Source of the DNA: Methylophilaceae bacterium
GTDB lineage: Bacteria; Pseudomonadota; Gammaproteobacteria; Burkholderiales; Methylophilaceae
Assembly (NCBI GenBank): GCA_014378915.1
Contig: JACMMS010000079.1
Coordinates: forward strand, 1 to 39,402
Length of the DNA stretch: 39,402 nt
Direction: 5' to 3'
The notes beneath the pieces are model-generated. The model saw only the letters and a list, made by a program, of their open reading frames with translations. It ran no database searches and was not told the DNA's origin. This document shows, one piece after another, positions 15,511 through 24,846 of this stretch. Made by a program: the position numbers and the translations under genes. Each line of letters starts with the position of its first letter. Position 1 is the first letter of the stretch.

Positions 15511-17157
15511 CGCTTAAATTTCCTTATTATTTTGTTTGCCATAAACTGCGCAAACTTAATTACCAACTCTCCTGCGCAGGCAACTGAGCCCACCAAAAAC
15601 CCACAACCTATTGTTAAAAAAACTGCTGAAACTGCTTTTAGCGATGGTCTAAATTGTCTTAAATTTGCTGATATAACTTGCGCACAATTGGCTTTAGTTA
15701 ATATTCCTAGCCAGTCTGCTAACGCTAAAATATTAGCTGGCGGCATCGCCATTTTGCAGGGTGACGATGATCTCGCTTTTCGGCTTTTACTACCCTTAGA
15801 TGCAGATAGCACACTGCAACCTACAGCACGTGCTAGTTTACACGCAAGCTTGAGCTTAGCCTATGAAAAACTGCCGGACATGCTGCGCACTATAGAGCAA
15901 AAAATTATTGAAGAGCAAGTGTTGATTGCTAGCAATACACCGCCGTTTGCAATTCAACAAGCTCATACAAAATTATGGGCTCTTATCAACAGCTTAAGCA
16001 AAGATCAATTGATTGAATTGCGTGGCGCCAGTGCTGAAGCAAATTTACAGGGCTGGATAGATTTAGCGCTTACGCAACAAAACCAAGCGGGAATTGCTGA
16101 TTGGCAGAAAGCCTATCCAGACCACAGCGCCAATACGTTCGCTACGAGTTTGCTTCAAGCTGTACCTACTATTAAAAAAGACACTAGCCAGCAGCCTTTA
16201 ACAGGCAAAGTAGCTTTGTTGCTCCCTCAAAATGACGAAAAACAAGCCGCCAGTGCATTAGCACTACAACAAGGATTTAAAGCCAGCGCAGCAATTGATA
16301 ACAGCGCTGTTAGTAAAAGTCCAGCTGAAATCAACACTTATGCAACACCTGATAACGATATAACAAGTGCCTATGATTTGGCTATTAATGATGGTGCTAA
16401 TTATATTGTGGTCGTAGGCTTTAGCAACATCAATATTTCACATGCATTCAGCGTACCAACATTATTAATTAGCCCCACAGCCCACAAACCATCGGTTAGC
16501 AAAAACCTATACATTCTGTCTCAATCGCTTAACGACGAAGCAATATTACTGGCCAACACTGCTAATAGATTTGGCATGCAAAATGTGTTGATTGTGAGTC
16601 AAGGCTCGAGTAATTCAGACGAGATAACAGCGGCTTTTAACGAACCTTGGAAACAAATAGTTGGCAAGGACCCTAGCCAAATAAAATTGACTGATGACAG
16701 CAATTTACTGGATGTAAAAGCAAAAATTAGCGCACAACATACGGACATGATTTTAATTGCGGGTGAAGCCGTTTTTGCACGAAAAATTAGACCTTATTTA
16801 GACATGGCAACACCCACTTTTGGGTTTTCAACACTTTATGAAGGCATTCAAAATAGCGCACTAAACATATCACTTAACGCGATACGTTTTACTGATTTAC
16901 CATGGCTACTCAAACCTAGTGACTTTCATGATTACCAAGCGCCAGCTAAAGAAGCAGCTCAAGACGCCGTATCACAACGCAGCTTTGGATTAGGTGCTGA
17001 TATTTACCAAGTGTTGGCTAAACTCACTCAAGAACCAAGACAATCAACTAGTTTTAATGGACTAACTGGCACAATCCATATCGATGAACAAGGTGAAATT
17101 ACACATGTGCCATCCCTAGGTAGTTTTACTAATAATGGTGTAATTTTAGAAAAATGA
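15496..17157 (+). CDS. lppC: LppC/LpoA-like outer-membrane PBP activator
   Basis: Homologue of LpoA (YraM/LppC), which activates a penicillin-binding protein from the outer membrane. The protein is 553 aa: an N-terminal export signal (about 1-30), a TPR-like helical part to about 230, and a type-1 periplasmic-binding fold from about 235 (GKVALLLPQND, then LALQQGFKAS) to the end. A Cys at residue 19 follows AIN, a poor lipobox, so lipidation is uncertain; cleavage after AQA near 29 is an alternative. The neighbourhood rsmI-lppC-yraN-dolP matches E. coli yraLMN-P. The ATG has no clear ribosome site. Its 5' end overlaps rsmI. Confidence 0.85.
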   Translation: MTLTQRLNFLIILFAINCANLITNSPAQATEPTKNPQPIVKKTAETAFSDGLNCLKFADITCAQLALVNIPSQSANAKILAGGIAILQGDDDLAFRLLLPLDADSTLQPTARASLHASLSLAYEKLPDMLRTIEQKIIEEQVLIASNTPPFAIQQAHTKLWALINSLSKDQLIELRGASAEANLQGWIDLALTQQNQAGIADWQKAYPDHSANTFATSLLQAVPTIKKDTSQQPLTGKVALLLPQNDEKQAASALALQQGFKASAAIDNSAVSKSPAEINTYATPDNDITSAYDLAINDGANYIVVVGFSNINISHAFSVPTLLISPTAHKPSVSKNLYILSQSLNDEAILLANTANRFGMQNVLIVSQGSSNSDEITAAFNEPWKQIVGKDPSQIKLTDDSNLLDVKAKISAQHTDMILIAGEAVFARKIRPYLDMATPTFGFSTLYEGIQNSALNISLNAIRFTDLPWLLKPSDFHDYQAPAKEAAQDAVSQRSFGLGADIYQVLAKLTQEPRQSTSFNGLTGTIHIDEQGEITHVPSLGSFTNNGVILEK

Positions 17158-17170
17158 GTTTGAGTCACTA

Positions 17171-17512
17171 ATGAATAACTTAGGTGGTCATGCTGAAAAA
17201 AACGCAGAAAACTACTTAATCATCCAAGGTTTATCGCTGTTGAAACAAAACTATAGTTGCAAATATGGTGAAATTGATTTGATCATGCGCGATGGCAATA
17301 CCACGGTATTTGAAGAGCTACGGCTCCGTAGCAATAGTGCGTTTGGCAGCGCTGGTTCTAACATAACGAAATCGAAACAATCCAAATTCAGCCGCACCGC
17401 TGAACATTACTTACAACAAAATGGTAATGTAGGTTGTAAATTTGACGCAGTTTTAATGAGTAAGGCTGATGCAACGAGTATTGAACGGATTAAAAATGCC
17501 TTTGATTCATAA
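17171..17512 (+). CDS. yraN: UPF0102 endonuclease-like protein YraN
   Basis: A 113-aa protein of the UPF0102 family with a restriction-endonuclease-like fold. The family core is visible: GGHAEKNAENYLIIQGLSLL, KYGEIDLIMRDG (the E and D of the PD-(D/E)xK-like site) and FEELRLRSNSAFGSA. The lysine-rich AEHYL follows. Its role is unproven, with links to DNA processing or envelope genes suggested by context. It is 13 bp downstream of lppC, so likely cotranscribed. The diaA/gmhA-like gene that often follows is absent; a BON-domain gene follows directly. Confidence 0.92.
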   Translation: MNNLGGHAEKNAENYLIIQGLSLLKQNYSCKYGEIDLIMRDGNTTVFEELRLRSNSAFGSAGSNITKSKQSKFSRTAEHYLQQNGNVGCKFDAVLMSKADATSIERIKNAFDS

Positions 17513-17578
17513 AAGCTTTATTTAAACGTCATTTTTCAATGATTGCATTTTTAAAATATATTGATATTATAAGGAGTT

Positions 17579-18178
17579 ATGATGAAATTTTTAGCTAAAT
17601 ATCCGATGATTGGCATATTAAGTGCCAGTCTTTTAACAATCAGTCTAGGCAGCCAGTTAACCGCTTGCGTGCCAGTGGTTATTGGTGGTGCAGCAGCTGG
17701 TGGCGCGATGGCAGCCGATAGACGCACTTCTGGTATTTATGTAGAAGATGAAAATATTGAGCTTAAAGCCAGCAAACAAATTTCAGATACTTTAGGTGAG
17801 GCAGCACACGTCAATATCACCAGTTATAATCGCATTGTTTTACTCACTGGAGAGGTGCCCAAAGAGGCCGATAAGACTACTGCCGAAGCCATGACAAAAG
17901 CCATTACTAATGTTCGCTCTATCACTAATGAACTTGCGGTTATACCTAAAACAACTGTAAGCTCACGTGGCAATGATGTTTATTTAACTTCTAAAATAAA
18001 AGCTAAATTTGTAGCTGATGGACGCTTCCCTGCCAATGTAGTCAAAGTAGTTACAGAAAATTCTGTCGTCTATTTACTGGGTATTGTTAGCCATGCTGAA
18101 GCACAATTTGCAACTGAAATAGCAAGCAATGCTGATGGTGTAGCTAAAGTTGTGAAGGTATTCGAATATAACAACTAA
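17579..18178 (+). CDS. dolP: BON-domain lipoprotein DolP
   Basis: Outer-membrane lipoprotein of the YraP/DolP family, which supports outer-membrane integrity and BAM function in E. coli. The 199-aa protein has a signal peptide with lipobox LTAC (Cys30), followed by a Gly/Ala-rich linker (VVIGGAAAGGAMAADRRTSG). Two BON domains come next (about 60-120 and 130-197), each with the hydrophobic VxLxGxV-type strand (IVLLTGEV and VVYLLGIV). AAGGAG lies close upstream of the ATG pair (ATGATG). It follows yraN by 66 bp in the conserved rsmI-lppC-yraN neighbourhood. Confidence 0.93.
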   Translation: MMKFLAKYPMIGILSASLLTISLGSQLTACVPVVIGGAAAGGAMAADRRTSGIYVEDENIELKASKQISDTLGEAAHVNITSYNRIVLLTGEVPKEADKTTAEAMTKAITNVRSITNELAVIPKTTVSSRGNDVYLTSKIKAKFVADGRFPANVVKVVTENSVVYLLGIVSHAEAQFATEIASNADGVAKVVKVFEYNN

Positions 18179-18250
18179 TGTAAGGTTCTGTAACCATTAC
18201 AGCGATATAATCATGTTCATTCGTATCATTTATTTGAAAACCTAAAGATC

Positions 18251-18571
18251 ATGACATTACAAACTCAAAAAAGTATCGCTGATGAAATTATCATCGAAGG
18301 TTTAACACGTGCCGGTAAACCTTTTCGCCCTAGCGATTGGGTAGACCGCATGTGCAGTACTTTTGCTAGTTTTGGTGTGGATAAAAAACTACGCTACTCG
18401 CCTTATTTAAAACCACGTGTAGCCAATGGTGTACGCTGTTTAGCGGTGGATTTAAAACTGAAAATAGTTAATCCAGATGGCTTTATACACCTGATGCAAT
18501 TTGCCGAAGAAAATCAGCTTAATATTTTAGATGCCGCTGGTAACAGCATACCAACCCCAAGCTTAAGCTAA
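18251..18571 (+). CDS. DUF3579 protein
   Basis: A small cytoplasmic protein of 106 aa matching the betaproteobacterial DUF3579 family: EIIIEGLTRAGKPFRPSDW, DRMCSTF and KLRYSPYLKPR...VRCLAVD. Function is unknown, although proteins of this kind recur close to basic metabolic genes in Betaproteobacteria. No signal peptide or membrane segment is seen. It ends 13 bp from the convergent thioredoxin-like gene. The family name is from memory of these motifs. Confidence 0.8.
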   Translation: MTLQTQKSIADEIIIEGLTRAGKPFRPSDWVDRMCSTFASFGVDKKLRYSPYLKPRVANGVRCLAVDLKLKIVNPDGFIHLMQFAEENQLNILDAAGNSIPTPSLS

Positions 18572-18584
18572 TTAGGTTTAAAGT

Positions 18585-19064
18585 CTAGTCAGCTTTTTGT
18601 GACATAAGTTTTTCTAAATAATCTTTAGTTATTTTGCCACGCTTGGTTTTTATTAGCTTGCCTTGTGGGTTATAAATAAAACTAGTTGGCAAGATATCAG
18701 CTGGGCCTATTTGACTCGTCACCGACTCATCACCAAGTACGATTGGATATGACATCAACATATCATCGACATAAGTGGCGACTTCTTTATCGTTTTTATA
18801 ATCAAGTACAACGCCGATAATCATGAGATCTTTGTTTTTATGACTATCATAAAGCATGACTAGATCTGGCACTTCTTCTAAGCAAGGTGGACACCATGTT
18901 GCCCAATAATTCACAATTACCCACTTACCTTTATAATCGGATAGTTGGTGTTTTTTGCCGGCGGTATCTTTAAACAAAAAGTTATGATCTGCAGCATTTA
19001 CAACCATTACAAAGTTGGTGCACGCTAACATTACAATGGTCAAAAGCAATTTCTTAAATATCAT
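18585..19064 (-). CDS. TlpA-like periplasmic thioredoxin
   Basis: A 159-aa secreted thiol-disulfide oxidoreductase. The N-terminal 24 residues form a signal peptide cleaved after VNA. The mature protein has a TlpA/ResA-type fold with the active site WCPPC (Cys58, Cys61) in NYWATWCPPCLEEVPDL and a conserved cis-Pro region ILPTSFIY. It probably reduces periplasmic disulfides, for example in cytochrome c maturation, but the partner cannot be told from here. It is a single gene, divergent from the 505-aa gene and convergent with the DUF3579 gene. Confidence 0.9.
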   Translation of the reverse strand: MIFKKLLLTIVMLACTNFVMVVNAADHNFLFKDTAGKKHQLSDYKGKWVIVNYWATWCPPCLEEVPDLVMLYDSHKNKDLMIIGVVLDYKNDKEVATYVDDMLMSYPIVLGDESVTSQIGPADILPTSFIYNPQGKLIKTKRGKITKDYLEKLMSQKAD

Positions 19065-19168
19065 TTAAAATCCCTGATTTTTTTCCAATATTCCACTTGC
19101 TTGACAAATTCTGCCTTAAAACAAATATTTTAGGTATCATTGAATTAAATAATTAAAGTTTAAATATT

Positions 19169-20686
19169 ATGTCATTCAATCTTGATGTACCAGCGCTAGA
19201 TAATAATCCTGTTCTCATTGCAGAGCTTAGGCCTAGCAAAATTGCTGAATTCATTGAACGCATACCATTTAATAATATTTTTTCTGCAGCGACAATCTTA
19301 CTTGAAGAAATGCAGATTTTAAATCGACAGAAAGTAAGTGCCGATAATAGAACAAAAGCCTTAGAACTTTATCGCCCTGCGGTCATTCGTATTACCTACG
19401 AACTACGTGATTTATATATTAATAATACATCGTATCCAATGCCTGCCAAGGTGAAGTCTTGCGCAAGCGCTGCAGAACTACTTTGGCTAGAATTAGCTTA
19501 TGGTTACAAACTGGCTTACTTAGACTATAAAAGTAAGTTAATTAATGCGCGTAGCAAGCCAGCAGCATTGGTGTTACAGCGCGCAATTCACAGCCTATAT
19601 AAACTATCCTTAGTGTATTACAGTATTTACTTTTCACCGCCATCTTCAATATGGGCCGACTTGCATCAACTTTATTACAGTGCAGTTCAGCAAGGTGCAG
19701 ATACTATTGAGGTGCAAGATACCGAGAGCACTACTAACAACGTCAGTTCAGTCGAATTAGCTTATAAGCAAGCTGTTTTAACTGGTTTAACCAATCCACA
19801 GCATTTAGCCAAAACAGACATTCAACGTGTAGCCGACTATTTAAGCCATTTATCAGAGTCTGCATTATTGCGTGGGATTGGCACTACAGAAAGTGATTCT
19901 GGTGTATTTTTAATTAAACTCAATAGCAATCAATTACCTATTCCATTTACTAAAAAACCAACCAAACCCAATGCAGCCAACGATATTTTACTAATCACTT
20001 TAGATGTAGCAAGAAAAATGCACCAACATTTAAAGCTGTTGCAAGAAGGAAAAATCCCTGCAGATGGCTATTTTTCTTCTGACGCATTAGACTTGAATTA
20101 CACAGATTTGCTCACTTATTTAATTAAACAGTTAGGTGCAACACCCAAACGTTTATTTTCCAGAGCCTGTAAAGATCATAAAGTCCAATTAGTATTTGGT
20201 ATTACCGACATATTCCAGTCATTAGAAAGCTCAACCAAAAGCTTAGCTAAAGTATCGACTTGGCAGGTTCTAAATACCAGCGCAATTGGTTTCGCGCTAA
20301 GAAAATTCCAAACTGGCGAAGTTAGTATTAAAGTTGGTGACTTTGTGGCGATGAAAGAAACATCAGAGTCTGGCTGGGTAATTGCTGTTTTACGTTGGAT
20401 TATCGCGGATCAACAAGATAGCCTAGATATTGGCTTGCAATTATTGGCGCCAAGTGTTAGTACAATAGGGATCAAATCGTCGAAATCGACACATTATGAA
20501 AACGCGCTTACCTTACCAGAAGTTGCCCCTCTTAAGTTACCTGAAACCATAGTAGTAGCCCGTGGAATATACAGCCCAGCCACTGTATTTGATATCATTC
20601 AAAATGGCGCATTAACACAAGTATTAGCAACAAAACTAATTGAGCGTACGGCAAACTTTGAGCGTTTTCAGTTTAGTACATTATAA
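19169..20686 (+). CDS. Uncharacterised 505-aa protein with PilZ-like C-terminus
   Basis: I recognise no named family for the whole protein. It is cytoplasmic by appearance, with no signal peptide. Residues 1-330 are helix-rich (for example ELLWLELAYGYKLAYLDYK and LVLQRAIHSLYKLS). The C-terminus at about 365-440 (TWQVLNTSAIGFALRK, GDFVAMKE, WVIAVLRWIIADQQDSLDIGLQLL split over strands) resembles the beta-barrel of PilZ-type c-di-GMP receptors as they occur in betaproteobacterial proteins, but the usual RxxxR is not clear. A TTGACA lies 60 bp upstream. It stands alone, before trxA. A signalling or regulatory role is a guess. Confidence 0.65.
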   Translation: MSFNLDVPALDNNPVLIAELRPSKIAEFIERIPFNNIFSAATILLEEMQILNRQKVSADNRTKALELYRPAVIRITYELRDLYINNTSYPMPAKVKSCASAAELLWLELAYGYKLAYLDYKSKLINARSKPAALVLQRAIHSLYKLSLVYYSIYFSPPSSIWADLHQLYYSAVQQGADTIEVQDTESTTNNVSSVELAYKQAVLTGLTNPQHLAKTDIQRVADYLSHLSESALLRGIGTTESDSGVFLIKLNSNQLPIPFTKKPTKPNAANDILLITLDVARKMHQHLKLLQEGKIPADGYFSSDALDLNYTDLLTYLIKQLGATPKRLFSRACKDHKVQLVFGITDIFQSLESSTKSLAKVSTWQVLNTSAIGFALRKFQTGEVSIKVGDFVAMKETSESGWVIAVLRWIIADQQDSLDIGLQLLAPSVSTIGIKSSKSTHYENALTLPEVAPLKLPETIVVARGIYSPATVFDIIQNGALTQVLATKLIERTANFERFQFSTL

Positions 20687-20914
20687 TTTATTTAATTTTT
20701 CTTTACTTTATTGCGAAAATACACGAATATTATAGGGATAAAAATAGCGTATTAGAATTTTAATTCGCCTAGCTTTAAAATTCATTAAAACTTTCGAAAT
20801 CTATTGCACACGCATAGTCTAGATATCCAACTTACCATCATTTTTTTAAATTAACCGAAGCTGACAGCGTTAATTTAATTAAAAAAATTTACTGTACAAA
20901 CATTGAGGCGAAGA

Positions 20915-21241
20915 ATGAGCGAACATATTACCCACACTAGCGATGCTGCTTTTGAGCAAGAAGTATTGCAATCACAACTGCCAGTATTAGTAGACTATTG
21001 GGCTGAATGGTGCGGCCCATGCAAAATGATTGCACCAATTTTAGATGATATCTCAAAAGAGTATGCTGGCCGTTTAAAAATTGCCAAACTTAATATTGAT
21101 GAAAATCAACAAACACCTCCTAAATACGGAATCCGTGGCATCCCAACGTTAATGTTATTTAAAAATGGAAATGTAGAAGCGACCAAAGTAGGCGCTTTAT
21201 CAAAATCACAACTTACTGCATTTATTGATAGCAACATTTAG
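20915..21241 (+). CDS. trxA: Thioredoxin TrxA
   Basis: Cytoplasmic disulfide reductase, 108 aa, with the active site WCGPC (Cys33, Cys36) and cis-Pro segment [10 protein letters not shown]. It keeps ribonucleotide reductase and other enzymes reduced, using thioredoxin reductase. The ATG at 20915 is preferred over a TTG four codons upstream because GAGG lies just before it and the length then fits E. coli TrxA. It precedes rho, a widely conserved pair. Confidence 0.97.
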   Translation: MSEHITHTSDAAFEQEVLQSQLPVLVDYWAEWCGPCKMIAPILDDISKEYAGRLKIAKLNIDENQQTPPKYGIRGIPTLMLFKNGNVEATKVGALSKSQLTAFIDSNI

Positions 21242-21260
21242 TTTAGATTCAATACAGCAT

Positions 21261-21294
21261 CCGGCTTTAAAATTTAGTTTGTTTTTAAAGCCAG
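21261..21294 (+). other. Hairpin between trxA and rho
   Basis: CCGGCTTTAAAA (21261-21272) pairs with TTTTAAAGCCAG (21283-21294) with one mismatch and a 10-nt loop. No T-run follows, so it is not a standard terminator. Because rho is autoregulated by attenuation in other bacteria, a leader role is possible. The function is inferred. Confidence 0.4.
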
Positions 21295-21378
21295 ATTCAT
21301 TAATACAATCAAGTCACTTTTGCACTTAATCATCAATTACACCAAATCCTTCATAACATCCCACCTGCGAGCTAGTTC

Positions 21379-22638
21379 ATGCGTTTATCTGATTTAAAAC
21401 ACCTTCCTGTCACCGTTCTAGTTGAAATGGCGATTACTGACGAAATTGAAAATGCTAGTCGTATGCGTAAGCAAGACCTCATTTTTGCTATATTGAAGCA
21501 CAAGGCAAAAAAAGGCGAAAGCATCTTTGGTGAAGGTACGCTGGAAGTATTGCAAGATGGATTTGGTTTTTTACGTTCGCCTGATACTTCATACTTGGCT
21601 GGACCCGATGACATTTATGTATCACCTTCGCAAATCCGCCGCTTTAACTTGCATACAGGTGATAGCATTCAAGGCGAAATACGCATACCTAAGGATGGCG
21701 AGCGCTATTTTGCTTTAGTTAAAGTAGAAATGGTTAATGGCGATGCGCCTGAAAATACTAAGCATAAAATTCTATTCGAAAACTTAACGCCGCTGTTCCC
21801 AACCATTCCGCTAACTCTGGAGCGTGATATTAAAGGTGAAGAAAATATTACAGGGCGTGTAATTGATATGATTGCGCCCATTGGTCGTGGTCAGCGCGGT
21901 TTATTGGTAGCTAGCCCTAAAAGCGGTAAAACTGTCATGATGCAGCATATTGCACACGCAATTACCTCTAACCACCCAGATGTTATCTTAATCGTATTAT
22001 TGATTGACGAGCGCCCAGAAGAGGTAACAGAAATGACACGCTCTGTTAAAGGCGAAGTAGTCGCTTCCACCTTTGATGAGCCAGCAACACGTCACGTACA
22101 AGTAGCCGAAATGGTGCTAGAAAAGGCGAAACGCTTGGTCGAACACAAAAAAGATGTCGTGATTTTACTAGATTCAATTACCAGATTAGCGCGCGCTTAC
22201 AATACGGTAATTCCATCATCAGGCAAAGTACTTACTGGGGGTGTAGACGCTAACGCGCTGCAACGCCCGAAACGATTCTTTGGTGCAGCACGCAATATTG
22301 AGGAAGGCGGCTCACTCACCATTATCGCTACAGCCCTTGTAGATACTGGCTCACGTATGGATGATGTGATTTACGAAGAGTTTAAAGGCACGGGCAATAT
22401 GGAAATCCATCTTGACCGCCGTATGGCAGAAAAGCGCACGTACCCAGCGATTAACGTCAACAAATCTGGCACTCGCCGTGAAGAGTTGCTCATTCCTAAA
22501 GATGTATTACAAAAAATTTGGGTGTTACGCAAATTACTTTATCCAATGGATGATTTGGATGCAATGGAATTCTTGTTAGACAAAATCAAAGCGACTAAAA
22601 ATAACGCTGACTTCTTCGATAGTATGCGTCGCGGCTAA
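21379..22638 (+). CDS. rho: Transcription termination factor Rho
   Basis: Hexameric RNA helicase that ends transcription at C-rich unstructured RNA. The 419-aa protein has the N-terminal Rho helix bundle ([18 protein letters not shown]), the cold-shock-like RNA-binding domain ([20 protein letters not shown]), Walker A SPKSGKT (179-185) and Walker [11 protein letters not shown]. The Q-loop region and [16 protein letters not shown] at the C-terminus are also standard. Length equals E. coli Rho. It lies 137 bp downstream of trxA. Confidence 0.98.
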   Translation: MRLSDLKHLPVTVLVEMAITDEIENASRMRKQDLIFAILKHKAKKGESIFGEGTLEVLQDGFGFLRSPDTSYLAGPDDIYVSPSQIRRFNLHTGDSIQGEIRIPKDGERYFALVKVEMVNGDAPENTKHKILFENLTPLFPTIPLTLERDIKGEENITGRVIDMIAPIGRGQRGLLVASPKSGKTVMMQHIAHAITSNHPDVILIVLLIDERPEEVTEMTRSVKGEVVASTFDEPATRHVQVAEMVLEKAKRLVEHKKDVVILLDSITRLARAYNTVIPSSGKVLTGGVDANALQRPKRFFGAARNIEEGGSLTIIATALVDTGSRMDDVIYEEFKGTGNMEIHLDRRMAEKRTYPAINVNKSGTRREELLIPKDVLQKIWVLRKLLYPMDDLDAMEFLLDKIKATKNNADFFDSMRRG

Positions 22639-22778
22639 GTAAATTGAGGTTAAAAAGAGTCAATTGACTGCGGGCTCAGTTATTTGCAAAATAAACAAAC
22701 ACTTCTTGTTGATTAATAAACCGAATTCATTGATAATGTTGGGTTCATATAAAAGAATTTTTTTGAAAGAGGCACGGC

Positions 22779-23021
22779 ATGAAAGCAGAAATTCATCCAG
22801 ACTACCATAATGTTGTATTTCACGATACAAGCTGTGATTTCAAGTTCATCACTAGATCTACTATGACATCTAAAAATACAATTAAATGGACTGATGGTAA
22901 AGAGTATCCTTTAATTAAGATTGAGGTTTCTTCGCAATCTCACCCGCATTACACTGGCAAACAAATGATTTTAGATACTGCTGGTCGTGTTGAGAAATTC
23001 AAACAAAAATACGGTATGTAA
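22779..23021 (+). CDS. rpmE2: 50S ribosomal protein L31 type B
   Basis: The 80-aa protein starts [18 protein letters not shown] and carries [19 protein letters not shown], the L31 block. It is longer than the zinc type and lacks the CxxC ligands, the mark of the C-minus type-B form, often induced when zinc is low. GAAAGAGG lies just upstream of the ATG. A strong terminator follows, so it ends the trxA-rho-rpmE2 run. Confidence 0.95.
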   Translation: MKAEIHPDYHNVVFHDTSCDFKFITRSTMTSKNTIKWTDGKEYPLIKIEVSSQSHPHYTGKQMILDTAGRVEKFKQKYGM

Positions 23022-23023
23022 TC

Positions 23024-23054
23024 GTTATATAGGCGTTATAAGCGCCTATATAAC
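23024..23054 (+). other. 12-bp perfect hairpin after rpmE2
   Basis: GTTATATAGGCG (23024-23035) and CGCCTATATAAC (23043-23054) pair perfectly around a 7-nt loop, starting 3 bp past the rpmE2 stop. It lies just before the terminator and may protect the mRNA 3' end. The role is inferred. Confidence 0.55.
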
Positions 23055-23060
23055 CCGAAA

Positions 23061-23084
23061 AAGGCAGCTAGGCTGCCTTTTTTT
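23061..23084 (+). terminator. Rho-independent terminator after rpmE2
   Basis: Stem AAGGCAGC/GCTGCCTT (23061-23068 with 23072-23079), loop TAG, then a T run to 23084. Confidence 0.85.
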
Positions 23085-23193
23085 GTTACCTATTTTCTAC
23101 GCTCCTAATTTAAAATCAGCTAGTTCTAAAGTAAGCTTCAAATTAAGTTAAAATTTAGTAAGAATTACAAAATATCCATATCGAAAATCACTT

Positions 23194-24843
23194 ATGCGTT
23201 TTGAGTTAGACCACGATTGGCAAGGCAATATGGCAACACCACGTGCGCACATTGGTCAGAGCGCAAAAGTGCATTTGCTGCTAGCGCTTTGTGCTATTTG
23301 GTTATGCATGGGGCTAGTAGGTCACGCACCCTGGAAACCGAATGAATCACAAAGCATTAGCATTATTCAAAATATTCTAAGTCATGGCAATTTTGTTGCA
23401 CCACTAGCGGCATCCCAAACTGCATTAGACGAACCCCCACTATACTATTGGTCAGCTGCTGCGCTTGCTAAACTACTATCTCCTGCCATATCAACCCATA
23501 ATGCTGCGCGTATTATTACTGGAGTTTGGATGGCATTTACCTTACTACTGATAGGCATGACTGGTCGCGAATTATGGGGTCGCGGTTTTGGGCGTCAAAC
23601 TAGTTTTGTATTGATGGGCTCCATTGGTTTAGTAGTCAGTGCGCATTCATTGATGCCTGCAGTTGCAGCACTTACCGGAGCTGCCATGGGCTTTTATGCA
23701 TTAGCTTTATCAAGACGTAGGCCTTTTAGGGCAAGTGTGATACTAGGATCTGGTATCGGTGTGGGGTTTTTAAGTGCAGGTTTATTAACGCCACTCATTA
23801 TTACCATTACTGCGATTAGTCTACCTTTAATATTTAAACATTGGCGAAGTAAAAGCTATGGCATCGTTTTAAGCTTAGCGGCTGTTTCTGCTACCCCTTG
23901 GCTTGTTATTTGGCCGTTAGTATGTTGGTTTTTGTCGCCTACAAGTTTGATTAATTGGTGGCAAGCCAGCATTATGCAATTCGGTGGTCATTACCATTTG
24001 TATTTTTTACGCATTATCGCTTGGTATGCTTGGCCTGCACTTCCATTAGCATTGTGGGGACTATGGCGTTACCGCGAACAGTTATTATCTAAGCCTAAAT
24101 TTCAATTAATTCTGACATTTTTTGGCATTACTTTATTGGTGATTGGCTTTGGTGCGGATGATAAAGATGTTTACGCTTTGCCATTATTACTCCCGCTGAC
24201 CGCACTAGCAGGCGGCAGTGTTGAAACGCTTAAACGGGGCGCGGCTGGCGCGCTCAATTGGTTTGGTTTGATGTTATTTGGGTTACTGGGCTTTTTAATT
24301 TGGCTAGGTTGGTTTGCAATGATGACTGGAACCCCTGCCCGCTTGAAAGCACGGATGATTTTCTTATCAGGCTCTCAATTAAATGAGTTTAATTTATTTA
24401 CTTTTGCTGTTGCGCTAATTGTCACATTAGTTTGGGTTGCGGCTATTTTTAGGTCACAACATACAAATAGATCATCTGTCACTAATTGGGCAATTGGCAT
24501 GACCATGACTTGGACGCTACTCATGGCACTCTGGCTACCTTGGATCAATGCGGCTAAGAGCTACAAACAGGTCATGATGAGCTTAGAAAATGCACTGCCA
24601 GAAAGTTATGCGTGTATTAATACCCGCAATGTAGGTGAAGGGCAAAGAGATTTACTAGATTACTACACAGGTATTGTAGCTTTACCACTAGAGACTGTGC
24701 AGCGCTTAGATTGTGATTTGTACTTAATTCAAGATAACCGTGGTGATGCAAAAATAGAACCGGGGCAAGATTGGAAACTCATTTGGCAAGGCAAACGCGC
24801 CAGCGAAAGACGCGAAAGCTTTAGGTTATATCAGTATATTTAA
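23194..24843 (+). CDS. ArnT/PMT-like membrane glycosyltransferase
   Basis: A 549-aa inner-membrane protein with about 11-12 hydrophobic segments, of the GT-C fold used by ArnT and dolichyl-phosphate-mannose transferases. It transfers a sugar from a polyprenyl-phosphate donor to a periplasmic acceptor. The first periplasmic loop has GHAPWKPNESQS in place of the usual acidic DE motif, so the catalytic site is not certain. DEPPLYYW near 78-85 matches the family KPPLxYW motif. A soluble tail of about 70 aa ends the protein. An ATG at 23230 with AAGG before it is an alternative start. The acceptor cannot be told. Confidence 0.75.
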   Translation: MRFELDHDWQGNMATPRAHIGQSAKVHLLLALCAIWLCMGLVGHAPWKPNESQSISIIQNILSHGNFVAPLAASQTALDEPPLYYWSAAALAKLLSPAISTHNAARIITGVWMAFTLLLIGMTGRELWGRGFGRQTSFVLMGSIGLVVSAHSLMPAVAALTGAAMGFYALALSRRRPFRASVILGSGIGVGFLSAGLLTPLIITITAISLPLIFKHWRSKSYGIVLSLAAVSATPWLVIWPLVCWFLSPTSLINWWQASIMQFGGHYHLYFLRIIAWYAWPALPLALWGLWRYREQLLSKPKFQLILTFFGITLLVIGFGADDKDVYALPLLLPLTALAGGSVETLKRGAAGALNWFGLMLFGLLGFLIWLGWFAMMTGTPARLKARMIFLSGSQLNEFNLFTFAVALIVTLVWVAAIFRSQHTNRSSVTNWAIGMTMTWTLLMALWLPWINAAKSYKQVMMSLENALPESYACINTRNVGEGQRDLLDYYTGIVALPLETVQRLDCDLYLIQDNRGDAKIEPGQDWKLIWQGKRASERRESFRLYQYI

Positions 24844-24846
24844 AAC

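Noticed and set aside
15496-15560. Classic lipobox in LppC
   Set aside because: The residues before Cys19 are Ala-Ile-Asn, which do not fit the lipobox; kept as uncertain in the gene entry.
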